The translations under genes were made by a program, and so were the position numbers. Under the pieces are notes generated by a model. That model was not told the DNA's origin. It worked only from the letters and a program-made list of their open reading frames with translations, and ran no database searches. This document shows positions 33,711 through 41,353 of a stretch of 64,000 nucleotides of DNA, in pieces (within the stretch, counting starts at the first letter, position 1; the number at the start of each line of letters is the position of its first letter). Source of the stretch: Mycobacterium sp. IS-1590 (GTDB taxonomy: Bacteria; Actinomycetota; Actinomycetes; Mycobacteriales; Mycobacteriaceae); the NCBI RefSeq assembly GCF_001500025.1, contig NZ_LQIW01000004.1, positions 1 to 64,000 on the forward strand, read 5' to 3'.

Positions 33711-34709
33711 TCACGGCCGATTGGTGAACCTCTTGTAGGCGCGGATGACCCGCTTGGCCGGGGCCGACTCGGACAGCGGCGGCCAAGGCCACTCGCTGCG
33801 GTCGCGTCCCCGCGGCGCCTTGAGAAAGGCCAACCCCAGCACCAGCCCGAAGATCAGGTGTCCGACCAGGGTGATCGTCACCGTCGCGGCGTTCAGCGGG
33901 AATATCATCTCCTCGCCGCGCGGGGCCAGCGCGACCGTCGCCATCAGCCCCGCCCACGTCGGGAACACCGCGAAGGCAACCGATGCCAGGACCGCGTAGA
34001 TGTTGCGCAGGCGGTCGATGCCCAGAGCGAATGCGATGACGAAGAACGCCACGCCCAGGCCGCCGCCGTCGCCGATGTAGCGCCAGACGTAACCGACCGC
34101 CGCACTGCCCGCGGTGTCCGGCTCGCCGGTGACGAAGGACCCCATCACGGGGATGAAGTCGCCCATCAAGCCCAGCACGTGCACCGCGAACAACCGCGCC
34201 GCGTCGTAGACGATGCAGGCGACCATGCCGGCGATCAGCCCGCGACCCACGATCATGTCGATCCGGTGCGGGGCGAACGCGATCAGCGCGCCCAGCACCG
34301 CGCACAGCGCAATCACGACCACCGACGTGACGTTCTGGGGGACCAGGCCGAACACGTCGACCGAGATGCCCAGGATCGGCATCGACGCCAGCAGCAGCAC
34401 CAGCGAAAGCCGTGCGACCTCCCACTTGGTCGGCGGCTTTTTGACCGTGCTCAGGTCGAGGTATCGCTGCCGTACGGTGTTGGCGACCTTGCCGACGACC
34501 GGCAAATCGATCGGACGCAACCGCACCGTCTTTCCGTCGAAGGCGCTGATGGCCTTCGGCAGCGGCCTCGTCGGTGGGACGACCGGACGCAGCCGGGTCG
34601 TCATGGCGTCGGTGCGCGAGACGGGGGCGGGTAGCGGCCGCACCGGCAGGTCGCCGGGGCGCAGCCGTACGGTCTCTTCGCATCGGTCGGTGCCGGTCGT
34701 CGCGGTCAT
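33711..34709 (-). CDS. Multi-pass membrane protein with T-x-R-L-R-P repeats
   Basis: 332 aa. The cytoplasmic N-terminus has three copies of Thr-x-Arg-Leu-Arg-Pro at residues 13, 37 and 61, exactly 24 apart, and a weak fourth (TVRQRYLDL). About six membrane helices follow from residue 103 on (LSLVLLLASMPILGISVDVF is the first). I do not know the family. Each threonine has leucine at +3, a pattern FHA domains can bind once phosphorylated. It lies directly upstream of the FHA regulator in the same operon and may be a substrate of the nearby kinase. Confidence 0.7.
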   Translation of the reverse strand: MTATTGTDRCEETVRLRPGDLPVRPLPAPVSRTDAMTTRLRPVVPPTRPLPKAISAFDGKTVRLRPIDLPVVGKVANTVRQRYLDLSTVKKPPTKWEVARLSLVLLLASMPILGISVDVFGLVPQNVTSVVVIALCAVLGALIAFAPHRIDMIVGRGLIAGMVACIVYDAARLFAVHVLGLMGDFIPVMGSFVTGEPDTAGSAAVGYVWRYIGDGGGLGVAFFVIAFALGIDRLRNIYAVLASVAFAVFPTWAGLMATVALAPRGEEMIFPLNAATVTITLVGHLIFGLVLGLAFLKAPRGRDRSEWPWPPLSESAPAKRVIRAYKRFTNRP

Positions 34710-34960
34710 CGTCGTCTTCCTTCAGCTCGCGGGGACGTATCCATCGTCGCCAGCGGGCTCTCGCGGTGTAATCACCGGAGGGTGAGGCTTTTTGACCCCG
34801 AGGGAAGGGTTTCCTATCGCCAGAGTAAGAAGGTCCCCTGAGTAAGTGAGTAAGAAGGTGAAGGCAGCGGACAGGATTTCGTTTTAGGGCCATCCAACGG
34901 GGTACGCTCTGCTGTACTGGAGCTGAGACGACAGCTTCGCCACTCCGCCTCCTCGATGAG
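34710..34960. promoter_or_regulatory. Divergent intergenic region with GAGTAAG repeats
   Basis: GAGTAAG occurs at 34823, 34840 and 34848; the first and third copies extend to GAGTAAGAAGGT. They lie between the membrane-protein gene and the AraC regulator, which read apart. They are likely regulator-binding sites. Otherwise the 251 nt hold no gene that I can see. Confidence 0.5.
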
Positions 34961-35962
34961 GTGAGCCCGATCAGTAACTCAGCCCCTGGGGCGCAGCATC
35001 TGGCACGCTCCCACGTCGAAATAAGCGAGCCCGCCGACGTCGACGAGTTTCTGGAAGACGCCTACGGCGTCAAGATGAGACTGACCTTCAAGTCGCGCGA
35101 TCATCACGAGGGACCGTTGCTGACCCATGTCCGCGCCACCGTGGGCCCTCTGACATTCGACGACGTCACCGTGGCCGGCCAGGCCGAGGTCCACCCGGAT
35201 CCGCTGAACAGAGTCGCCGCGATCTGGCCTACCGCCGGTCGCGTCGTCAGCGCCTGCGACGGCCTCCATTCCGAGGCGAAGGCCGGCGAGGTCGCGATGC
35301 TTACCCAACCGCACCTCCCGCACCGGGCACGGTTCGAGGACGCGCACGTCACCGCGGTCCTCATCGATCCTCCGGTGGTGGCCGGTGTGGCCACCGGATT
35401 ACCTACGGCACAGGCTCCACTGCCGATACGCTTCTCCAGCTTTTCGCCCATCGACGATGCCGCCGCCAGACTGTGGAAGCAGACGACCCGTTACATTCGG
35501 GACGCCGTGCTCACGGACGGCGCGCTCGCGACGCCCTTGGTCGTGGGGCACGCCAGTCGGCTGCTGGCGGCCGTAACGCTGGCGACCTTCCCGAACACGG
35601 CGGCGACCGAGTCGAGACCGCACGACCGCACCGACACCAAGCCGGTGCTGCTGCGGCGCGCGATCGAGTTCATGGACGCCAACGTCTGCAACGACATCGC
35701 GCTGGCCGACATCGCCGAAGCCGTCCATGTCACGCCGCGGGCGGTGCAGTACATGTTTCGGCATCACCTGGACACCACTCCGTTGCAGTACCTTCGTCGG
35801 CTTCGACTGCACTACGCACATCAGCAACTCCTGGCCGCCGACCGCAGCAGCGACACGGTCACCGATATCGCCGCGCGCTGGGGATTCGCCCACACCGGAC
35901 GGTTCGCGGTGCTGTACCGGCAGACCTACGGACAGAGCCCCCACACCACGCTGCGCGGATAG
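34961..35962 (+). CDS. AraC-family transcriptional regulator
   Basis: 333 aa from GTG 34961. The C-terminal 100 residues have two helix-turn-helix units (DIALADIAEAVHVTPRAVQYMF and VTDIAARWGFAHTGRFAVLYRQTYGQSP). The N-terminal part (DAYGVKMRLTFKSRDHHEGPL) resembles the AraC-binding-like domain of mycobacterial members. The target is unknown; the GAGTAAG repeats upstream may be its own sites. Confidence 0.88.
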   Translation: MSPISNSAPGAQHLARSHVEISEPADVDEFLEDAYGVKMRLTFKSRDHHEGPLLTHVRATVGPLTFDDVTVAGQAEVHPDPLNRVAAIWPTAGRVVSACDGLHSEAKAGEVAMLTQPHLPHRARFEDAHVTAVLIDPPVVAGVATGLPTAQAPLPIRFSSFSPIDDAAARLWKQTTRYIRDAVLTDGALATPLVVGHASRLLAAVTLATFPNTAATESRPHDRTDTKPVLLRRAIEFMDANVCNDIALADIAEAVHVTPRAVQYMFRHHLDTTPLQYLRRLRLHYAHQQLLAADRSSDTVTDIAARWGFAHTGRFAVLYRQTYGQSPHTTLRG

Positions 35963-36036
35963 ACGTGGACGCGGACTCCGTCGCGGGAGGCCGCGTAGAT
36001 TTGAGCGACAAACATTCGAGCCCTCGGAGCGACGCC

Positions 36037-36465
36037 ATGAGTGACAACGACATTTCCGAGGCGATTGAACGCGGTGAACTGGCCCGCGCGCGGGCCGATG
36101 AGCTGCGTCGGCGACAGGCCGAACTGGCGACGGGCGTTCCCCCCAGTGCCGAGTCGGCGGAGCGCGCGCGGGCGCGCGCCCAAGAAGCGCTGGAGCGCGC
36201 GCGCCGAGCACATCACGGCGCGGCCGCGCGGCACGACGATGCGGAGCAAGCACACCTACGGGCAGCGGCCGCCCACGAGCAGGCCGCCCTACATTCCGAC
36301 GCCCGGTCCGGCGGTTTCCATCAGGACGCAGCCGAACGCCACCGTGACGCCGCGCTGCGCCACCATCAGGCCGCTCTGGACGAGCAGTTGCTGGAGAGCG
36401 AGACAATCGGCGTCAGTTCTGCACCTCCATCAGCAGCAACGCCCCGCTGGCGGTTTCCGCGGTAG
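36037..36465 (+). CDS. Ala/Arg/His-rich coiled-coil protein (142 aa)
   Basis: Begins MSDNDISEAIERGELARARADELRRR in style and continues as one long, highly charged helix (ARARAQEALERARRAHHGAA, then AEQAHLRAAAAHEQAALH). No membrane or signal segment. The family is not recognised. It runs into the convergent CheR gene by 53 nt. It may be structural or DNA-associated. Confidence 0.6.
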   Translation: MSDNDISEAIERGELARARADELRRRQAELATGVPPSAESAERARARAQEALERARRAHHGAAARHDDAEQAHLRAAAAHEQAALHSDARSGGFHQDAAERHRDAALRHHQAALDEQLLESETIGVSSAPPSAATPRWRFPR

Positions 36466-38254
36466 CGCGAAAACCGCTGCAGACGATGCGCACGCGGGCC
36501 TGACGGCCCCGACGGGTGACGGCATCCAGAATCACCTCGGTGGTGACGCCGGGGTCGACGAAGGCCTGGCCGATCAGCGGCTTGACGTCGTCAGTGGGCA
36601 GTCCGATGTCCAACGACGCCAGGGCCGATCCCTGGGCTTCGTCGGCGCGCAAACCCCAGAGCTCTTCGCAGCCCCGATTCCACAACATCACCCGCATCTC
36701 CCGGTCCACCACGATGAGCCCGAAGTGGATGGAGTTCACCAGCGAATCGAGGAAGGCTTGTGTCTCGTTGACCTCCACGCTGCGTTGGCGCAGTTCGTCG
36801 TTGATGGTGTGCAGCTCATCGTTGGTGGATTGCAGCTCCTCGTTCATCGTCTCGAGTTCTTCGTTGGTGGACTGCAGTTCTTCGTTGGTGGTCTCGAGTT
36901 CCTCGATCGTCGACTGCAGTTCCTCGTTGGTGGTCTCGAGCTCCTCGTTGGTCGACTGCAGTTCCTCGTATGCCGTCTCGAGTTGGCGGTTGGTTTCCAC
37001 CACCTTGTCCAGCAGCGAGCGGGTCGCCGTCACGTCGAAGAAGACGATCGACACACCGCGGAGTCCGTTGTCGTTGTCCACGAGCGGGTTGATGTGAATC
37101 TCGAACCACACCACCGCCGAGCCGGGGCGATGCCACTGGACATCCTGGATGCGGGCCGAGCGTCGCTCGACCTTGGCCTGCTCGAGATAGGCGCGCAGTT
37201 CGACGGGGCGGTACGACACTTCGAGGTCGCGCAGGAGCCGGCCGATATCGCGAGCCGACAGGCCGAAGGTGGCCTCCGCCTGCTGGTTGAACATGGCGAC
37301 GGTGTCGTCGCTGGTGACGACGATCTGGGCGACCGGCCCGGCGCGGAAGGCGAGTTCGCGGATCGGGTCCAGTCCCGGTAGGTCGCCCTGTCGGTCGCTG
37401 ACGGGCTCTGAGTTCTCGAGTCGCTCGAGGCCGTTGTGCGAGCCGGCCGCTTTGCGGAAGATGCGGTGCTTGAGGTTGATCGGCGTGAAGCGGTCGCTGT
37501 AGCTCAACAGCATCTCGGCGTGGCCGAGGAACAGCGTCCCTTGCGGAGCCAGTGCAAAGTGCAAGCGGCTCAGGACATTACGCTGAGTCTCGGCGTTGAG
37601 GTACATCAGGGTGTTGCGGCAGACCAGCAGGTCCACCCGCGAGATCGGTGCATCTTTGACCAGGTCGTTGCGCCCGAAAATGACGGCCCTGCGCAAATCC
37701 TTCCGGAAGACGTATCGGCTGTTGACCCGCTCGAAATAGTTCTTCAGGAACTCCGCGGGCACCGACTCGACGGCCTTTTCGTCGTACGTCGCGGTTCGCG
37801 CCTCGGTGAGCGCATCCTCGTCGACGTCGGTGGCGTAGACCTTGACGCGCTGCCGAAAGGCGTCCGGGCCCAAGGCATCGGCCAGAACCATCGCGAGCGT
37901 GTAAGCCTCCTGTCCCGAGGCACATCCCGCGCTCCACACTCGGATGGGATCGTTGGGGCCGCGTTCGGCCAACATCGCCGGAATGACTTCGGCGCAAAGG
38001 TAATCCCAGGCTGGTGGGTCTCGAAAGAACGCGGTGACATTGATCAGGATCGTGTTGAACAGGGCGTTGAACTCATCGGAGCTGGCCTGTAGGTGGTCGA
38101 GGTAGTCCTCGTAGGAGTGGACGCCGGCCTGGCGCATCCGGTGTTGCACCCGGCGCATCAACGACGTGCGCTTGTAACCGGTGAAGTCGAACCCGCGCGA
38201 ATCGCGCATGTAGCGCAGAAGCGCCTCGAACGCCTCTTCTGTTTGTCCGCTCAA
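36413..38254 (-). CDS. CheR-type methyltransferase with PAS and coiled-coil regions
   Basis: 613 aa. Residues 1-270 are CheR (YMRDSRGFDFTGYKRTSLMRR, then the SAM site WSAGCASGQEAYTLAM and LLVCRNTLMYL). A PAS domain follows (about 295-400), then a long coiled coil with LQSTNEELETTNEE heptads (about 420-490) and a second PAS (about 505-610). The enzyme should methylate glutamates of a receptor-like partner. It is the last gene of an operon with CheB and a STAS-ATPase. No chemoreceptor is in the window. Confidence 0.88.
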   Translation of the reverse strand: MSGQTEEAFEALLRYMRDSRGFDFTGYKRTSLMRRVQHRMRQAGVHSYEDYLDHLQASSDEFNALFNTILINVTAFFRDPPAWDYLCAEVIPAMLAERGPNDPIRVWSAGCASGQEAYTLAMVLADALGPDAFRQRVKVYATDVDEDALTEARTATYDEKAVESVPAEFLKNYFERVNSRYVFRKDLRRAVIFGRNDLVKDAPISRVDLLVCRNTLMYLNAETQRNVLSRLHFALAPQGTLFLGHAEMLLSYSDRFTPINLKHRIFRKAAGSHNGLERLENSEPVSDRQGDLPGLDPIRELAFRAGPVAQIVVTSDDTVAMFNQQAEATFGLSARDIGRLLRDLEVSYRPVELRAYLEQAKVERRSARIQDVQWHRPGSAVVWFEIHINPLVDNDNGLRGVSIVFFDVTATRSLLDKVVETNRQLETAYEELQSTNEELETTNEELQSTIEELETTNEELQSTNEELETMNEELQSTNDELHTINDELRQRSVEVNETQAFLDSLVNSIHFGLIVVDREMRVMLWNRGCEELWGLRADEAQGSALASLDIGLPTDDVKPLIGQAFVDPGVTTEVILDAVTRRGRQARVRIVCSGFRATAETASGALLLMEVQN

Positions 38255-38297
38255 CCCATGTCCGTCCGCTCGCTTCCGCCCGCACGTCCGAAGATAC

Positions 38298-39059
38298 TCA
38301 CCAAAGGGCGTTCTCCGGGCCGATGACCGCCCAAACGGTCTTACCCGCCGTGTCCGGCGCGTTTCCCCAAGCGCGGCTCAGGGCTGCCACAATCCGCAGA
38401 CCCGACGGCGTCGGGGTGTGCGCGGAGTCTTCGCGAAGGCCGGCCGGCCGCTGGCTGGCGTCGCTCACCGCGACGGTCACGGTCGAGTCCTTCGACTCGA
38501 TCCGCAGAGCGGGCCCACTGTCGGTGTGCTTCAACACGTTCTCGACGAGCGTGGTGGCCACCACCTTGGTGGTCGGAATCAGTTCGGTCGCAGACCAAGC
38601 CGTCAACCACTCGACAACCAGCTCCCGCGCGCGTTGCAGGCTGGCCACTGTCCTGGGTAGTTCGGCCCTTGCCCGGCGTCGCACCCGAGCCGATTCGCCG
38701 TCGGCCAGTGCGCGCATCGCGGACTGCATGCTGTCGTAGGACGGCACATAGCGGGTGATGCCGTTTCGAGCGAGCGCCGACCGCAGCGCCTGATGCGGGC
38801 ACACCAGGAGAACGGGAACCTCCGGCCAGCGACCGACGTGCCACCGGGCGCTGGTGAACACGGCCAATGCGGATTCCGCGGGCACCTCGAGGTCGCGCAT
38901 GTCGACGACGACGGCCCGTGGTTCGTCGAGGGCTGCCTTGATGATGGTGTCGCGCAGCGGCCGGTATGTGCGGCTGTCCAGCACGCCGCGCGGCCTCACC
39001 GTTATGACTTCGCCCGACGACTCGGCGAGCACGGTCAACGTGCTGAAGTCAGCTGACAC
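38298..39059 (-). CDS. STAS domain / HATPase partner-switching protein
   Basis: 253 aa from GTG 39059. The N-terminal 100 residues look like an anti-anti-sigma STAS domain (VRPRGVLDSRTYRPLRDTII, AVVVDMRDLEV). The C-terminal 120 are an anti-sigma-type HATPase with the N-box TTLVENVLKHTDS and the SGLRIVAALSRAWG glycine region. Fusion of both halves of a partner switch suggests control of a sigma factor or of the Che enzymes. The start overlaps the cheB stop by 11 nt. Confidence 0.78.
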   Translation of the reverse strand: MSADFSTLTVLAESSGEVITVRPRGVLDSRTYRPLRDTIIKAALDEPRAVVVDMRDLEVPAESALAVFTSARWHVGRWPEVPVLLVCPHQALRSALARNGITRYVPSYDSMQSAMRALADGESARVRRRARAELPRTVASLQRARELVVEWLTAWSATELIPTTKVVATTLVENVLKHTDSGPALRIESKDSTVTVAVSDASQRPAGLREDSAHTPTPSGLRIVAALSRAWGNAPDTAGKTVWAVIGPENALW

Positions 39060-40065
39060 CGGCTTCTCCGGGCGAGGACGCCGACAGATGCTCACCGAGC
39101 ACAAGCGCCGCGCGATCCGCTTCCTTGGCGGTCTCCAGATAGCGCTGTCGGACCGTGCCCGGACCGACCGTGTCCGCCAGTCTGCGCGACATCTTCGCCT
39201 TCTCCCGCAGGCTGCGCAGGGCCACCCAGATGGCGCCTTCGATCTCGTCGTCCCGGGCCTTCAACAGCGCGTCGGCCGTCCAGGCGTGCCCCACGCGGCA
39301 TCGATAGCTGCCCGAACCCGCCTCGATCAGCGAGCCGTTGCAGTCGGGGCAGATGTAACCCGAATGCGGGCCCAGATCCTCGGCATCGATATTCGTCGAG
39401 AATCGGCGTCCCATCGCGATGCGGTTCTCGAGTTCCATGGCTTTGTCAGGTTCCATATCCCGAACCTCGATCTCTCGTTCGAGCAGCTTCGTCAGGACGG
39501 CGCCGATGTCACTGGCTGCGGCTTGGTGGTCGACGACGTTCGCTTCGATGGCGTTGCGAGGCATGGTCGCGAACAGCGCGTCGCTGGGGCTCTGCACGAC
39601 GGTGGTGCCGCCCCGGGATCGGATGGCGGCCGCGCCCGACACACCGTCGTCCAGGACGCCCGACAGGAGGACGCCGATGGCGCGTGGCCCGTAACTCAGT
39701 GCGACCGAACGGAATAGCGCATTGATTGCCGGCCGGTGCCCGCTCTCCGTGGGGCCTCGCGACAACAACATGCGGCCGTCAACGGCCAGCAGGTGGCGGT
39801 CCGGTGCACAGACGTAGATGTGTCCGGGTTGGATCGCGGTGCCGTCGGTGGCGGTCTCGGCGGGCAGCGGGCCACCCCGGTCCAGGATCTTCGCCAGAAT
39901 GCTCGGCGCGTTCGGCGGGATGTGCAACACGATGAGCACCGCGTAGGGCAGGTCGGGCGTCAGACCGCCGACGAGGTGGGTCAACGCCTCGACGCCACCG
40001 GCGGATGCGCCCACCGCCACGACACCCGTCAGCGCGGTGTGTTGCCCCGATTCTGTGCTTTCCAT
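39049..40065 (-). CDS. CheB-type methylesterase without receiver domain
   Basis: 338 aa. The catalytic domain (about 12-190) has the serine in VAVGASAGGVEAL, the His in VLHIPPNAP and the Asp near GVLLSGVLDDGVSG. No receiver domain precedes it. The C-terminal part carries a zinc-ribbon-like CPDCNG...CRVGHAW segment. It should reverse CheR methylation. It is the first gene of the CheB, STAS-ATPase, CheR operon. Confidence 0.85.
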   Translation of the reverse strand: MESTESGQHTALTGVVAVGASAGGVEALTHLVGGLTPDLPYAVLIVLHIPPNAPSILAKILDRGGPLPAETATDGTAIQPGHIYVCAPDRHLLAVDGRMLLSRGPTESGHRPAINALFRSVALSYGPRAIGVLLSGVLDDGVSGAAAIRSRGGTTVVQSPSDALFATMPRNAIEANVVDHQAAASDIGAVLTKLLEREIEVRDMEPDKAMELENRIAMGRRFSTNIDAEDLGPHSGYICPDCNGSLIEAGSGSYRCRVGHAWTADALLKARDDEIEGAIWVALRSLREKAKMSRRLADTVGPGTVRQRYLETAKEADRAALVLGEHLSASSPGEAGVS

Positions 40066-40146
40066 TGCGCACCGGTTACCCGTAGCCCCCGCTGATAACC
40101 CCTTCTGACGTCGACGCTACGCCTTGTCAGTACCGGAGGCACCTGT

Positions 40147-41013
40147 TCAAACCCTGGCGATGACTTTCTCGGCGAACTTCTCCAGATGTCGGATCTTGCT
40201 GTCGAGCGGTTCGGTGTCCGGTCCTTCGATGTAGGGAACGCGGAATCCGACGATGACGTCTGTGACGCCCTTGTCCTCCAGTCGTCTGATCCCGTCGGGC
40301 GTGTACGCGTCGGCGGAGATCACATGGATCTCGAACGGGTCGCTGCGGCCCTCTTCGTCGCGGAACTGCTTGAGCTGCTTAAGAAGTCGGTCCAATTCCT
40401 CGGCGTCTCCACCGCCGTGCATCCAACCGTCGTTGCGTGCCGCCCGCCTCAGCGCGGCGTCGGCGTGGCCCCCGATCAGAATCGGGATCGGCTCGGTGGG
40501 CGCCGGCGTCATCTTCGTCTTGGGGATGTCGTAGAACTCGCCGTGGAACTCGAAGTAATCGCCGGTGGTCAGGCCCTTGATGATCGCGATGCACTCGTCC
40601 ATGCGCTTACCGCGCTTGGCGAACGGTACATGCATCAGTTCGTAATCCTCGGGCCAGGGGCTGGTGCCGACGCCCAGGCCGAGGCGGTTGCCGAACAACG
40701 CGGCCAGCGAGCCGGCTTGTTTGGCCACCAGGGCGGGAGGCCGAATGGGGAGCTTGAGGACGAAGAAGTTGAAACGCAGCGTGCTGGTGACCGCGCTCAG
40801 CGCGCCGGCGAGCACGAACGCCTCGACGAAGGCTTTGCCGTCGAGGAATTCGCGGTTCCCGTCCGGGGTGTAGGGGTACTTGGAGTCCGACTCGAAGGGG
40901 TAGGCGACGCTGTCGGCGATCGTCATCGCGTGGTAGCCGGCGGCTTCCGCCGCTTGCGCCAACGGGATGTAGAACGTCGGGTCGGTCATCGCTTCGGCAT
41001 AGGTGAACCGCAC
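40147..41013 (-). CDS. LLM-family (F420-type) oxidoreductase, Rv0940c-like by position
   Basis: 288 aa. Luciferase-like motifs are MRFTYAEAM, TIADSVAYPF, RLGLGVGTSPWPEDYELM, PILIGGHADAAL and DVIVGFRVPY. It stands in the position and length of M. tuberculosis Rv0940c between ligD and the Fpg-like gene. A perfect KstR-type operator lies 10 nt before the start, so sterol catabolism control is likely. The substrate is unknown. Confidence 0.8.
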   Translation of the reverse strand: MRFTYAEAMTDPTFYIPLAQAAEAAGYHAMTIADSVAYPFESDSKYPYTPDGNREFLDGKAFVEAFVLAGALSAVTSTLRFNFFVLKLPIRPPALVAKQAGSLAALFGNRLGLGVGTSPWPEDYELMHVPFAKRGKRMDECIAIIKGLTTGDYFEFHGEFYDIPKTKMTPAPTEPIPILIGGHADAALRRAARNDGWMHGGGDAEELDRLLKQLKQFRDEEGRSDPFEIHVISADAYTPDGIRRLEDKGVTDVIVGFRVPYIEGPDTEPLDSKIRHLEKFAEKVIARV

Positions 41014-41021
41014 GTTCTGAT

Positions 41022-41039
41022 ACTAGAACGTGTTCTAGT
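41022..41039. promoter_or_regulatory. KstR-type operator
   Basis: ACTAGAACGTGTTCTAGT has perfect 8-bp arms around GT and contains TAGAACGTGTTCTA, an exact match to the KstR consensus T-NN-AAC-NN-GTT-NN-A. It lies right before the oxidoreductase start codon and about 40 nt from the divergent DUF4235 gene. Confidence 0.78.
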
Positions 41040-41078
41040 TTCTGGTTTAGGGATTGCTTCATCGGGAACTTGGACGCC

Positions 41079-41345
41079 GTGAGTGCGGCCAAAGCTATGT
41101 ACAAACCCCTGTCGATGGTCAGCAGCGTCGTGGGTGGTCTCATCGCCGGCAAGATCTTCACCGAGATCTGGCAGCGGGTGAACCCCGACGACGAAGAGCC
41201 CGACCCCGAGGATCTCAGCCGATCGACCAAGGAGGTCTTCATCGCCGCGGCGATACAGGGCTTGCTCATCGGTGTGGTGCGGGCCGCGCTGGCGCGCGGG
41301 CAAGCAAAGAGCTTCCACGCGCTGACCGCCGAAAACCCCGAGTAG
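41079..41345 (+). CDS. DUF4235 membrane protein
   Basis: 88 aa from GTG 41079 (a TTG at 41070 is possible). It shows the DUF4235 core YKPLSMVSSVVGGLIAGKIF and IWQRV, an acidic loop, and a second helix AAAIQGLLIGVVRAALARG. It is a small inner-membrane protein of unknown role, common in actinobacteria. It precedes the thiamine-pyrophosphate enzyme by 8 nt and may be co-transcribed with it; the KstR box may also affect it. Confidence 0.78.
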   Translation: MSAAKAMYKPLSMVSSVVGGLIAGKIFTEIWQRVNPDDEEPDPEDLSRSTKEVFIAAAIQGLLIGVVRAALARGQAKSFHALTAENPE

Positions 41346-41353
41346 CTCCGGCA

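Noticed and set aside
33574..34893. 439-codon open frame on the minus strand
   Set aside because: Overlaps the membrane-protein gene in another frame and the hairpin; no recognisable domain.
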